From Hymenopus coronatus (taxonomy: Eukaryota > Arthropoda > Insecta > Mantodea > Hymenopodidae): a DNA stretch of 64,000 nt. The DNA lies in NCBI GenBank assembly GCA_030762935.1, contig CM060881.1, positions 99,938,501 to 100,002,500 of the forward strand, given 5' to 3'. Below are positions 1-11,780 of the stretch, piece after piece. Made by a program: the position numbers and the translations under genes. The notes under the pieces are model-generated. The model had not been told where the DNA came from, did not search any database, and saw nothing but the letters and a program-made list of their open reading frames with translations. Within the stretch, counting starts at the first letter, position 1; every line of letters starts with the position of its first letter.

Positions 1-1183
1 ATTAGAAAATTAGAAATCAATGGCTTTCCAAGAAAAAATCCAGTAACAGGCAACATATTAGTAAATAATAGTTTAATAAGGCAAGTAATAGGTGTTATTA
101 TTTTTTAGTTTCCCTGGACAAACTAGTACACAGTAGCTCAATTTTCTAAATTGCAACATATTTTGGATACAATTAGAAGAAAATTAGTAAAGAAAGTCTG
201 CAAAGAAAGCCTTCTTAAACGTTATCAAGTTTTATCTGATCCTGTGCCTCGCAATTCTAAACTCTTGCTAAAAATGTATTAAGAAGTTTAGAAGAAAAAG
301 CAATAAAATTGCTACAACATGTGACAGCATATACGTTTTTAGAAAAAAATGAAAATATCCGCAAAGAATAAAAAATTGTGTAGTATCTAAACTATAATAT
401 CAAAATAATCATATCGTACAATGGATGAAGAAAAACTGCCTCCTATAATTCTAAACTATAATTCAGGACCGAAGTATCATGTTTTTAAAATTGTAATTTT
501 AGGTTGTTAAAAGCATAAAACAGTTTTTTTTTTTTTTTTTGTAGGTTTTTAATAAGTAGAATCGGTTTTTAAACAGATACATTTGTAACGGTTAACTGTG
601 TTGGCAACAAAAAGGCTGAAAAGTGCTAAATTGGTCAACCAATTAAAGAAAGTCAAAACAACAAGGAATGTAAAATTATAATCTCTATGATTGTCAAACA
701 AAGGCTTATTTTTTGTAAGCGGTTGTGGATAGTACATAGTTAGTCACTTTCTGTGTTATATTTGTCTGCTCTGTGTAATTTTGTTCCGGGTCATTACGGG
801 CTGAGCGTAAGGAAGACAATTATTCCATTCCAAGAAAAAGGGATGGTCTGGTAGAAATGTGTAAATTCAATATCGTAATTCTTATTTTATTTGCATTTTT
901 GGTAGATGGCATTTCTCTCAATCAACTAGTGCAAGCAATGAACGCAGTCTTGTGGTATACTTTTAAAAATTAAAAAATAAAATTTCTAATATACTACAAT
1001 AAATGGATAAACATCTATTAGCATGCAATTAGGTAATTGTAGGTACTTGCATATCATTTAGTTTTTTAGGTACTGCAGAATTCATGCACATGTTTCTTTT
1101 GACTATGATTCGGAAAAGTATTGCGTTATTTTAGGGTTTAGAAGCAAGGAAAAATGAGATGAATTATCGAAACACCTAAGAAA
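1..1183. other. No recognisable gene
   Basis: AT-rich sequence with a short T run at about 525-540. I see no coding region, RNA gene or copy of the repeat families found elsewhere in this window. The short open frame on the minus strand near 549-737 has no recognisable domain and looks like chance. Confidence 0.6.
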
Positions 1184-1962
1184 AAAATCTGATGTGTTCC
1201 ATTCACATGACTTTCTCTTTATCTCTGCAACAAATTATTGTTAAAAAGCTTATTCTTGTATTTACCTCCTGCTAATTGAGAAAACATTAACAGAAATAGA
1301 CTTACTACTTGCTTCCTTGTAAGTAGAAGCGAAATAAGGGAGTATCATAAGTTAAAATGATAGACAAAAGCTGGTTGCTATGTGACTGAAATTCCTTTGT
1401 GTGTATTGACAGGAGAGAAAAGTATTAAGTTTTGCAAAGCTGAAACTAAAATCAAGGAGTATCTCAAAAACGATCAATTCCGCGAAAAAAAATGTGTAAA
1501 ACATAATTTGTATGTTTCAACGTGCTCTATATTTTTTGTGTGGTAAGTTTTTGTCCATCTCTTACGGTTTAGCAGTTATGCAAAATTTCGTAAAATTCAT
1601 CCAAAATAAATTAGTTTTCAGAGGCTATTCCCAGAAAATTCAATATATACATTTTGTTTGTCCGTAAATATCTTTAATATACGATATTTTAATCAACATT
1701 TTCGAAAAAAGTTCCATGTAAAGGTTAGTTGGGGGTAAGGGAATTTTCTTACAAATCTTCGTGTCGCGTCCTTGGAAGATAACAAACCAAGTATTTTCGT
1801 CTTTGAGCTATGCTATCCACAGACAGACACACAGGGACCTTTTTCCAAAAATGGGAGACCTAAAGCAAGTATTTTCGGTGAAATCTCAATATCGAATTTT
1901 TGGATGCATTACAATACCTTCTCTGTACACTATGCACATAGTACGAGCAGAGAAAATAAAAA
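1184..1962 (+). repeat. Family A dispersed repeat, near full length
   Basis: Good reference copy of the dominant repeat of this window. It begins with CTGATGTGTTCCATTCACAT followed by ACTTTCTCT, carries the core TTACGGTTTAGCAGTTATGC near 1563, then a segment ending in TTTTCGAAAAAAGTTCCATG, a CA-type tract (CAGACAGACACACAGGG) near 1820, and ends in a foldback plus AGAGAAAATAAAAA. Every frame is broken by stops across the unit, so it does not look protein-coding. It is about 780 bases long. I do not recognise it as a named family. A non-autonomous element or satellite-like unit is the best description from sequence alone. Confidence 0.85.
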
Positions 1963-3052
1963 TAGGTAAAAACCTAAGAATTCGGTCCCTAATTATAATC
2001 CACAAGGGCATACAGGTCGAGGTCAAGATAAAAGATGGAGCCAGCAACCACAAGTAAAATGAGAAGGCGGAACATATCAGAAATGGTATAAGCCATGGCA
2101 TCTGATGATATTGAGTAATTTCTACTGAAAATACTGTTCACTTCTCTGGATCATTTTGTTCGATCAGCAAGGCGTGTGGCCATGATGCCTCAGGTTAGTG
2201 AGCTGTCATCAGTAACCGAGTCCTACAACTGGCAGAAAAACTCTGTGACTCGTAACAGATGGTAAGGGAAGTTAGTGCAGTAATTATTCTCCACATTTCT
2301 CGTTTTAGTCTACTAGTTCTTTGTGAGTGAGTCAGCCTGGTAAGGTCGTGTGCTCTGGTTCTCAGAACGCCCATACACATCCAGTTCTTGCCTGATTTTC
2401 TCGACATGCTCTCGCTTTTCCTTGAGGCACTTCCATATTTTACATCAGCGAAGAGTTTTTAGCGGATTTAACATAAATACACAACAGCGGCATAACATCT
2501 GTTCTACTCAAAGGTTAAGGAAGGACATATTCATCTCCAGAAGATAAAAGAGACAGGTCTATAAGTGTTAAAGAACAACAATTCTAACCAATAATCCATT
2601 TTATCCTATCCTATAGACTTCATGTATACATTTGAAGTATCCTAAAAAATAACAAAAATGAGTCTTTATTTCATCGTGAAAAATAAAGTACTTTAATTCA
2701 TTGTAAAACTATTTTAACTTCTTTGGTAGCTCCTTATGCTTTAAATAATGAAAACTCCTTGCCGTATAAGTCCTTCGACTTGCCAGGTAACTTAGTTGGT
2801 ACAGCTTTTTTAACATAATATAAAACTTCTTCGCATATATCAATTTTCATTAATTTATTGATTTACTTGGTGCAGTTTAAACAGTCAGAATTAAAACTTT
2901 TTATTCCGGGGGGGGGTAGCAACAAACAACAAAACACTATCTACGTCACGACTAAAATTCAATTCCTCGTAATGTCGACTCTAATAATATTCATATTAAT
3001 AAATTTAAAACATTTTTAATGGGATGGATTGTGTTGTATGCAATTCAAAGCT
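1963..3052. other. Unassigned stretch, weak coding-like segment
   Basis: No recognised gene. The part at 2195-2470 is somewhat GC-richer, and its minus strand reads as a basic, Arg/Lys/Ser-rich peptide that could be the eroded tail of a non-LTR retrotransposon, but no diagnostic motif is present. A G run lies at about 2909-2916. Confidence 0.4.
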
Positions 3053-3783
3053 AAAAATCTGATGCCTTCTATTTACATGATTTTTTTTAGATATCTATAT
3101 TAAATTATTATTAATAAGCTTATTCTTCTATCCACTTCATACCAATCAAGATAAACATTAGCAAACATGGTTTTATTACTTGCTGATTTATGAGTGGAAG
3201 GAAAATACGGATACACTAGACTGAAGCGATAGACAAATCTTTTTTAAAACGCCTTATCAAATTGAAACCAATAACAAAGAATGTCTTAAAATGGTCAACT
3301 CAACGAAAAAAGTGTATGTGACATAAAATGTGTTTTAACGTGATCTACGCTTTTTGTCTACCTCCTACGGTTTACCAGTTCCGCACAAGTCATCTAGAAT
3401 GAAGAGATCTTCAGAGGCTATTCCTAGAAAATTCAAGATGCAAATTTCATTTGTCATGAAATATGTTATAGAACATGGCGTCTTATTCGAAAGCGTTACA
3501 GACATTTTTGAGAAAATAACATTTTTGGAAAATGTTCCAAGTAAAATGTTTTTGGGGTTGAAGGAAGTTTCTTGAAAATCTTTGTATCATATCCTTGAAA
3601 CACTACATTTGATTTTTAATCGACTTTTCGTTTTTAGGCTATGCTGCCCACAGACACAGGCTCGTGCGTGCACGCATGTTTCCAAAAATCCTCTGTTTTT
3701 TTAATTCACGGGTCTCAAAACGTGCATTTTTGTATCTGGGCATCAAAGTTTACTACATACATACGTGTTAGAGAAAATAAAAA
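3053..3783 (+). repeat. Family A dispersed repeat
   Basis: Starts with AAATCTGATGCCTTCTATTT, has the core CCTACGGTTTACCAGTTCCG near 3363 and ends with GTTAGAGAAAATAAAAAG. The CA/CG tract is short here (CACAGACACAGG near 3650). More diverged than the copy at 1184. Confidence 0.8.
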
Positions 3784-4264
3784 GTAAAAGCCTGCTAGTA
3801 AAAGTATTTGCCGAAATTCAAGACACTTCTGGTTACCATAAAACACACCCAAGATTGGGAGTTTTTGTAGGATCTTGATTTCAAACTATACAGCCAACAA
3901 TGGTTGTATAATATTTACTAAAGTTGCCAAAATGTTGTCCAGATTCTTTACTTTTGTTACATATTAGGGATCCTTGTTCTGCTGGAACTAATAGCCATCT
4001 TCCTCTTGCAAATTCTCTGCGCTCTTAAGATGTTCTTGAAGAATAATCTTGTCCACGCTATAAACTCCACTACTCCTACTTAGTCTCCAGCGACAGAAGA
4101 ACTATTCACTAATACCTACCAAGTTTTCTTAAAGAGTTCACTTACAGATGGGTGTCGGTGTTAGAATCTGTAGACGTTAAGTTTCCAACAACGGACGACA
4201 TTGCTGTCCCATTCCAAAATTTCTTGTAGAGTTCAATGCATGAGAACCCATGCTGTCATACCGA
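3784..4264. other. No recognisable feature
   Basis: Unique-looking sequence between two family A copies of opposite orientation. No coding signal, RNA gene or repeat was recognised. Confidence 0.5.
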
Positions 4265-4971
4265 TTTTTACTTTATCTGCACGTATTATGTACAGTGTAT
4301 AGAGAAAGTATTGCACTACTCCCAAAAATTCGATACCAAGATTTCACCGTAAATACATATTTTGAGACCCCTGAATAAAAAAAAAACATTTCTAGAAAAA
4401 TGTACGCGCGCACGTGTGTGGGGGGGGGGGGCAGCATAGCTCAAAAACGAAAATTCCGATAAATAAACTTGATATTTAAGCTCAGTACCTTTCAAGGATG
4501 CGACACAAAGATATTTCAAGAACCACCCAGCCCTAACTACCTTTTACATGGAAGATTTTTCTAAAATTTTGATTTTCTCAAAAATTACTAACGATTTGAT
4601 TAAAATACCTATATTTAAGATATTTTTATGATAAACGAAATGTATATCTTAAATTTTCTGGGAATAGTCTCAGAAGATCTCTTCATTCTGGAGGACTTTT
4701 GTATAACTGGTAAACCGTAAGAGATATAAAAAAACTTAACGAGAAAACATCTTTCTTCTCGTTTCTCGTTTGTTTACTCCTGGCAAGTAAAGAGATTGGA
4801 CTTTCACTTTAGATTGTGCATTTTCTTATTTCCCTTCTACTTACAAAGAAACTAGTAATAAGACCAATTCTGCTCTTGATTAGCATGCTGTAGATAACAG
4901 ATTAAGCTTTTGAATAAAAGGTTTGTCTGTCGAATAGCTAGAAGGCATCAAGTGAATGGAATACATTAGAT
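4265..4971 (-). repeat. Family A dispersed repeat, reverse orientation
   Basis: Reads TTTTTACTTTATCTGCACG at its left edge, which is the reverse complement of the family A end. It then shows a CG/GT tract with a G run at 4405-4431, the reversed core (ACTGGTAAACCGTAAGAG near 4710) and GTGAATGGAATACATTAGAT at the right edge. Confidence 0.82.
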
Positions 4972-4984
4972 GTGTTCTAATGGG

Positions 4985-5116
4985 AGCAAGTAATAAGGAT
5001 AATTTCTGCTAATTTGTATTTCAATTAGCATGATGTTGATAGAAGAGTAAGTTTTTTGACAATACTTTGTTACAGATATGCACAGTAAGTCATGTGAATG
5101 GAACACTTCATTTTTC
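4985..5116 (-). repeat. Family A fragment (start part only)
   Basis: A second copy of the family A start region only, directly behind the copy at 4265-4971: AAGTAATAAGGATAATTTCTGC through AGTCATGTGAATGGAACAC. It is either the remainder of a second head-to-tail unit or a local duplication. Confidence 0.65.
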
Positions 5117-6498
5117 ACTATACATGAATGTCCATACTACAATTTACAATGACTACAACAAGAAGATATTACTGCTCATAACAGATATTCTTGAAGAATT
5201 TACTTAGAGTGTCTGGATACCTACTACGTTGAATAAAGCAATGTTGTAGCGCCCTGGAGAATGTTTTGAAGGCCAAAACAAATGCAGAATGTACTCCTCC
5301 CACACGCCACTGCCTGCGGTGTTTCCTTTTTGCTGTGTAACATATTTGCGACACACTTACGGAATCGTGAGCCTCGTGAGGCAGTTACGCCAGAAACGCA
5401 GGATATCTTAGTGGCAGTGAACTTGAGTATTTCCGTAACAGGTTATTTGATAACGGTATAGCACGTTAACAATAGTGAGAACGTGCGACCGGACCAGCAG
5501 TCTTATGGGCCCAGGACCCCAAATTGCCCTTCCGCGTATGGGAACTACGCATATCACGACTCCAGCAAATCATTATATATCAGTTTTCTCGGTTTTAGAA
5601 TAAGTGAAATTCCCGAAATCCAGATCCAGATACAACATTGACTCTAACAAAGGATGTGCATGCTTTGTCTCTGAGGTTTTCCCAACATTCTATAGCTGAC
5701 AGAGAAAGAAAAATTAGTTATATGCTCGCATCTGGCTGCGTGAAAAGAATGTATAGAGTTAGCTTTTCATATGTTGGTGATTAAAAAGAAGTGCAAATTA
5801 ATGGAATGTTAGGATTATTGATTTTTGCAGCTTTGGAAGAGATTATTAAATTGATTCATTTTGACTCCTCATTTTATTTGTTTACCATTTATTATAAAAA
5901 ATAATACTATTAATAAAGCAACACCCCCAGCCCGATTAGATAAAGCAGTTAATATTCCGGCATTATAAGATTTTACATTCTGAATTCGTTCTCTATTGTG
6001 TTATTGGGATGAGTTAGTTGCAGCCCGGAGCACGGCTCACCAGGTGACCATGGAGGACGCCGCACTACAAGGCATAAGGTCAAATCCTAAATATAGGTAC
6101 CGTTATTAAAAAGTGTTTTGTTTTAGCTTTATTAGCCCCATTCACCTTGAATTGTGATATTATGTAGCATACTAATCGCCGTGGTATCTGATAGGGCAGA
6201 GCTACGTCCACATTTGTACGCTTGGTTGCAGTGAAAAGTTCAATATCTTAGACCTCTTGCAGCCATAGGTTTCCTTGAATTTAGCAGCAGGCGTGACAAT
6301 ATACTGACGTCATGATGATGAGAATTAAAATCTCTGTTTTTTTTTCTGGTTTACAGCACATTTCAACTCAACTCAATCTGATTAGTATTCCTTTCATTTA
6401 CAAACTAAATTAATTAATGTTACCTATTTTAAATTTATTATGGAGTCAAAAGTTGAATAGGGATTCATAGCTAACATCGTCAATCAATGTGTCGTTAG
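5117..6498. other. No recognisable gene
   Basis: Mostly AT-rich. A GC-richer patch at 5470-5575 and a short patch at 6010-6090 stand out in base composition, but I could not assign them to a tRNA, SINE or protein family. Confidence 0.45.
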
Positions 6499-6703
6499 TT
6501 GTCATTCGCGGTCTAAGGGTAACATGCAAGCCTCTGGTTCCCAAGAATGCGGCTTCAAGCCCGGCGGAGTGCGTGGATTTTTTCGGGCTTAAAAAGCCTT
6601 AGCATGGCTTACTTCGGCCTGATAAAGAGGCCTCTGAGCAAAATTAAGCCGTTTTTCACGCTGAGAATTGCCATAGATAAAGAGCGTTCATAAAAGAAAC
6701 TTA
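6499..6703 (+). mobile_element. SINE family S1, degraded copy
   Basis: The left part holds a tRNA-like head (GCGGTCTAAGGGTAACATGC with CTTCAAGCCCGGCGG behind it, a degraded B box). The body has the family hallmarks GGATTTTTTCGGGCTTAAAAA, AGCATGGCTTACTTCGG, GCCTCTGAGCAAAATTAAGC and the tail AAAGAGCGTTCATAAA. Compared with the copy at 22051 it lacks the middle GGTCCTGTG..GTAAAAGAACC part. A non-autonomous retroelement moved by a LINE partner is the expected class. Confidence 0.75.
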
Positions 6704-6947
6704 CTTTAATTTTAAATGTCTCTACTAACTCTTGCTTTTTATTTTTTTGTACATGACTTGGACTTTGTTATTTATACTTTTATAATGCAACATTTTATTT
6801 ATTATGTTCATTTACATTGTATTTTTTCGTATTCTTTATTGTACCTACTTTCAGGGTATTTTGTTATTTATAGTATTATAATGATATATTTTGTATACTG
6901 TATCCATTTGCACTATTTTTGTTTTCGTATATGTATGTTTAAGACGT

Positions 6948-7626
6948 AATGGAAGAGAAGGCTAAAGGGATAGTAAAATCTTTTAAAATCTGGTTGCTAT
7001 GTGATTTAAATTCCTTTGTTTGTATGATCAGGAGTTGGCAACAACAAGGAATATTTCAGAAACGGTCAGCTCTAACAAAAACAAAAAAAAAAAAAGTATA
7101 TGACAGATTATGAGCTTTAACTAGATATAGATTTTGTTGTGAAGTAAACCTTTGTCAATTTCTTACGGTTTACCAGTTATGCAAAATTGAGCTAAATTCA
7201 TCCGGAACAAAAAGGTTTTCAGAGGCTAATCCCAAAAGAAATTCAAGGTATACATTTTATTTGCCATGCAAATTTCTTTATAATACATTTTAATCGAAAT
7301 CATCATAATTATCATCATAAAATCATAATTTTCGAATTTTCCACGTAAAGGGTAGTTTAGAGTCTGGGGATTTTCATGAAACTGATCGTGTCACATCCTT
7401 GGCAGATCTAAACTTGAATACCAAGTTTGGTTGTAGCTTTTTGTTATAGAGTTATGCTGTCCAAATACACACAAACACGCGCGCGCGCACACACACACCC
7501 ACAACTGACCATTTACTAAAAATATGTTTATTCAGGGGTCTCAAAACAGATATTTCTGGTGAAATCTCGGTATGAAGTTTTGGGTACAATACAATGTCGT
7601 TTCTATGTACATGTAGAGAAAGTAAA
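6948..7626 (+). repeat. Family A repeat, start-truncated
   Basis: Begins inside the unit at GGAAGAGAAGGCTAAAGGGA, so roughly the first 150-200 bases are missing. The core TTACGGTTTACCAGTTATGC is near 7165, a CA/CG tract lies at 7469-7500 and the end is GTAGAGAAAGTAAAA. Confidence 0.8.
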
Positions 7627-7681
7627 ATGTTTCTATCCAGTTTTGAGAATCTATACATAAAGAAACAAAGGACAATTTGCA

Positions 7682-8187
7682 GTGGGACTACTTTCTTCGC
7701 AATTTTTGCTTTCCATCCTAAGGCAAGCTCATGGCTGTAGGATAAAATTTGTAACTTGTAGGACTTTTTGTTATGATCAATTTCTAAAAATGACTTTCTT
7801 GAGAACCTCTAAAGTCGAAATCGGCGTGTTTAATTCTTATAGAGAATGCAACACTTCCCCTATCTACCACAGGCAAGGGGTAGAAAAAGTAAATGGTATA
7901 CAGGTTGTCGTAGCCTGTATATCACGAGCTGAATGCAACAGGCTCATAGACGTCTCCGAGGTAAATTATCACCCAGCACATTGCTAGCGTCTCAACCAAA
8001 CCTTAATGCAAATGAACCCATCACGGAAGAGCAAGTGGTTTTTTGTTCTGAGGGTGACGAGTTAAAAAAGGATCGACCATGTGCATGCAGCCACACCGGA
8101 AGAGGGAGGAAGGTGAAGCATGAGAAAACAGATCGCTACAGACCTTTCAAAGAACATCCTTGTAATCTCCAATTTGTTTCCTGCTAA
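7682..8187 (+). other. Unassigned GC-richer island with two open frames
   Basis: Two overlapping frames of 101 and 84 residues lie here in sequence less AT-rich than its surroundings. The first has Cys residues scattered along it. The second is charged (Glu/Lys-rich) with a CxC-like stretch. I recognise no domain and see no convincing start context. It could be an eroded transposon coding piece or chance. Confidence 0.25.
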
Positions 8188-8455
8188 CTCATTTATAAAA
8201 CAATAAAGTGGATATCTAGTTTTGGTTTAAGGTCACGAGGATTACAAAAGTATCCTTATAACTAATTCATATTTTTACCAAATGAATCAAATTTAATGGG
8301 TCACCGTCCCAGAAATTGCCTTAAAAATGGTGTAAAGAGAAAAAGTGTAATTATAATGTCTAGCCAATGTATGCAAAGATAAATTTGTGTCAGCAGGAAA
8401 CGCGCCAAGTTCGGCATAATAAATTGCTAAAAGAGAGACATACTATAGAATGTAA

Positions 8456-8622
8456 TTGGATAGGTAGAGCAGACTGAAAATGTCAATGCCATAGCCGGGA
8501 TTTGAACTACGGATCTCCCGGTCTCTAGCCGGTTGCTCTACCATGGCAACATGCCGGCATAACATTGAATTTCTCAACTGACTCGCATGTTTCCCGATAA
8601 ACCACAAGGTGATCTCAATGTT
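8456..8622 (-). mobile_element. tRNA-domain element, copy 1 (partial)
   Basis: Shares its sequence with the element at 8685-9308. Read on the minus strand, positions about 8548-8487 form a tRNA-like unit: GCCATGGTAGAGC (A-box-like), a short anticodon-arm region, AGTTCAAATCCCGG (B-box-like) and GGCTATGGCA able to pair with the start. The outermost part of the inverted repeat is missing on the left, and the right end stops at GGTGATCTCAATG. Confidence 0.7.
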
Positions 8623-8684
8623 ATAAGAACATTAAGTCCCAGGATTCATAGTATAGCCAACTTTTATGGTCAATTGGTATTGAC

Positions 8685-9308
8685 TTGTTTTTTCACACAA
8701 GCCGTGTGTAGGACAGGAGTTGGATAGGTAAAGTCAGACTGAAAAATTCAATATCATAGCCAGGATTGCCGGTCCCCATGGCCGCGCTCGCCAAAGCGTC
8801 TCGCTTTGGTGTTTCGCAGCGTAGGGGATCGTGGGTTCGAGTCCCGCCTTAGGCATGGGTGTTATATGTTTGTGTATGTGTGTGTAAAAAGTAAAACAGA
8901 AATTCAGTAATCATACAGTAATCAAAGTAAACAAATTAGGTAAATAAAAAGTAGGGTATACAGCGCTGGAGTCCCGATCAGACTCCGGAACTGTATTTAA
9001 AAAAAAAAAAAAAAAAAAAAACGGTAAAGGACGTAAAAAAGAAATAGTGAAATACTTGAACGGCGTTTCACGGTAAAACTCAAGTTAATAATAAAAACAT
9101 TTAAAAAATAAAGGATTTAAACCACGAATCTCCCGGTCTCAAGCAGATTGCTCTATCACTAAGCTACCATGGCAAAATGCCGGCATAGCATTGAATCTCT
9201 CAACTGATTCACATGTTTCCCGGTAAACCACAAGGTGATCTCAAATTATATCCGTCTGACTCTACCTATCCAACTCCTGTCCTACACACGACTCGTGTGC
9301 AAAAACAA
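8685..9308 (-). mobile_element. Terminal-inverted-repeat element with internal tRNA-like domain
   Basis: About 280 bases once the SINE inserted at 8768-9111 is discounted. The ends are long imperfect inverted repeats: left about 8685-8739 with CGTGTGTAGGACAGGAGTTG, right about 9252-9308 carrying the reverse complement. The interior, read on the minus strand, is a tRNA-like unit (GCCATGGTAGCTTAGTGATA, then GGTTTAAATCC) broken by the SINE. Long terminal inverted repeats suggest a MITE, whereas a tRNA-like domain is usual in SINEs, so the combination is unusual. I could not see a clear outer target-site duplication. Confidence 0.75.
8768..9111 (+). mobile_element. SINE family S3 with 6-bp target duplication
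   Basis: Flanked by AGGATT at 8762-8767 and 9112-9117. The head is GGTCCCCATGGCCGCGC, then a region that can pair back through GTAGGGGATC, then a strong B box GGGTTCGAGTCCC near 8831. A GT-rich spacer and a 3' segment GATCAGACTCCGGAACTGT precede an A run at 8998-9021. A further AT-rich stretch follows before the duplicated site. It is nested inside the inverted-repeat element and is therefore younger. Confidence 0.8.
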
Positions 9309-10263
9309 TTAAATCAATATAGAATGTAATGATTGCTAAAAATATAATACCAAATGTACCTTTATTTCAGTGAAAAAAAAATGTATTAAATAATGAAGTG
9401 TAAAAATGTAAATATGCATGTGTATTGTTGATGCGCGATAAGCATCATGGAAGTAGAAAGCAAGCAAAGCAAAGCACTTCTTAGCGACCCTTCGGGCGAG
9501 AAAGAGGCGAGCCATGTGATGTACGCGAAGTTTGGAATTGTTGTATAGTATGATTGTTATTTGTAGCCATCGGCTTTCCTGTTAGTAGTTAATGCCTAAT
9601 AAAACATAAAACATAATAATACATATCTAATTTCCTTATTTATTTTAAGGATATACCTTCCTTCACAACAAATCGCCTGTGACAACTGCAGCCTCGAGAA
9701 TCTCAAACGCTCACGGGTCAGCAAGGCCGAGGCAAATAAAACATCAACGTGATATCACGAAATAGGTTTAATATTACAATACGTTTAAATATTACATATA
9801 GTTTGCGATTTATTCTTTTAATACGGATTCCAGCTATATAAGAAATTAACAGATAAAATATGTATATCATAATTATACGTTGTACAACATTAATAATATT
9901 TGGTACAAAAGTATCTAGTTTATAATGCAGCAATGTAATTAGGTTAATTTGATTTACATAGAATTTTACATGAAATTTGTTTTATCTTACTTTTAAAATA
10001 CTCCCTCCACTAGAGAGTATAGGTAATGCGATATAGACAATATTTATGTATAAAGGTAGAAATAGACAATATTTATGTATAAAGGTAGAAATACTTCACT
10101 ATAACATAACATAATAATCAAAAAACTACAGAGAATATAAATGAATACATAAATTATAACAATAATAAATCAATTGTTACATTAGTGTTTAAAAAAATAA
10201 TAAATAGTACCTATATAATAACGAAAATTCAGAATATTAAATATCAACATTATTCTATAAGTG
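9309..10263. other. No gene; AT-rich with a short direct repeat
   Basis: No coding domain recognised. The patch 9430-9540 is GC-richer but unassigned. A 29-base unit is repeated in tandem at 10033-10061 and 10062-10090. Confidence 0.5.
10033..10090. repeat. 29-bp direct tandem repeat, two copies
   Basis: ATAGACAATATTTATGTATA and the following nine bases occur twice back to back. The copies are essentially identical, so the duplication looks recent. Confidence 0.9.
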
Positions 10264-10542
10264 GTTTCTCAGGGTTGCCAATGAGAAATCTGTCAGCAAT
10301 GGAAGATGTGACTTCTGTAGATCATGAGAAGTCCAGAACTGCGCGAGAAATTTTGGTATTGTTCCTCTTGTCCCTATCATTAAGCCAGTCTTGATGTCGT
10401 GAGTCTGTACTTGATTTTGGAGTACTCACTTATTGATTCTAGATACTTCTCCCTGCTGTCCGCTGTGGGTTTCGAAATGGAACATTGGATCGACAATCAG
10501 GCAGTGTGTTTCAGTTGATTTGAACGCGATGATGTCTATGCG
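10264..10542 (-). pseudogene. R2-like non-LTR retrotransposon, C-terminal relic
   Basis: The minus strand translates over about 93 codons in one frame with a single stop. It matches the layout of the C-terminal region seen in type-1 R2-like retrotransposon proteins of insects: RIDIIAFK at the start, then IVDPMFHFE (family form IxDPTxRFE), and later GLMIGTRGTIPKFLAQF (family form GLLIGARGTIPKFF). The finger domain, reverse transcriptase and endonuclease core are absent. It is a decayed fragment, not a working gene. Exact clade assignment within R2-like or related elements is inferred from motif memory only. Confidence 0.65.
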
Positions 10543-11780
10543 TTATATATACGTTATAATAAAATGCAATACTTAATTCAAGCAATTGTATCCTCAAAAC
10601 TCCTGTTTTTAATTGTCCTAAACACTAATTTTCATATTTTACCTTAACAAACTTAATAATCCGAAATAAACTAAATACTACTATTCTTCTAATAGCAATT
10701 AATAGTATTGGTTTTCATTTACGATTGTCTTTAGTGGTTGCTTACTTTTAATTTATTTGTTACATGCTGAAAAATAAAAAAAATATTAACTTTAAATAAA
10801 ATATAAATGAATTTAAATCAAACCACTAAAAATAATTAATTTTAATATACTTATAAACCAAATAATATACACAACGTACACAATAAATACAACGTTTGCA
10901 ATAATATTTCCATTTTAACTTAAAACTTTGTTTATCGCCCCAAGCAGGTAGTGAAGTATTTTTAGTACCCCGAAGAGAAAATCAACTCATCTATTTTCAT
11001 TCGCCTCATTTTAATGCGCCAGCGAGGTTAAAATAGGTAACAGTATATTTTCAATCAAATATATGACATAAACGTTCCAGCTTTTAGCAAACGGTTACAA
11101 CTTTTTTACTTTATCCCAAACACTGTATGTATGATGTGATGCTTCTGGACAAGCTGAATTTGTACATATGATTAATGAAGATTTCAAACGCAATAACTTG
11201 CTACTGAAGAGTTTATAAGACACTATTTGACCACACACGCCTGTTAGTGGCAAAACTAGAAATTGCCGCATTATGGAGTCTGCCATTACAAAAAGTTGTG
11301 CAATAAAAATTGGATCAGATATATCTGGTTGATATATTATGTATTTCCTGGACCTGTTTACGACACGAAGGTCAACGGATGTAGTTGATATATGTAGCCA
11401 TTAAAATAACATGTTATGCAATATTTTAGCATGTTTGCAAGCATGTTTGGCTGCGCCATAAAGGAAATGGTTATAGCAGTGAAATAATGTTCTGCGTTCT
11501 ATAATGTATTCCATTCAACTTAAAATATTAGAACAGAAGGGAGAAAAGTTGATTCGTAATATTTGTGTCCCCTACAGCTAAATACAAACGAAAATGTTTT
11601 GATATCACGATCTGCAAATATACGGTGCGTTCAATTTATGATCCGGCCACAGGCCGTGTATATGCATAGTTCACTTTCACTGCAGTGACTAGTATTTTTC
11701 CACTGCGCAGTAATCCGCTCTCATTTACCTTTATGAGGTACCTTCTGTTAGTGCTGCAAAGACTAGAGTTTGTGTATTGT
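10543..11780. other. No recognisable gene
   Basis: Very AT-rich to about 10930, then mixed sequence. Nothing in it matched a family known to me. The small open frame on the minus strand at 11095-11286 has no recognisable motif. Confidence 0.5.

Noticed and set aside
1184..1962. Family A as a decayed protein-coding transposon
   Set aside because: No copy keeps a frame and the different copies show no shared open segment; stops are dense in all frames.
8487..8548. Functional tRNA gene on the minus strand
   Set aside because: The A- and B-box-like motifs are present, but the arms are irregular and the sequence is shared with a repeated element, so it is a tRNA-like domain of that element.
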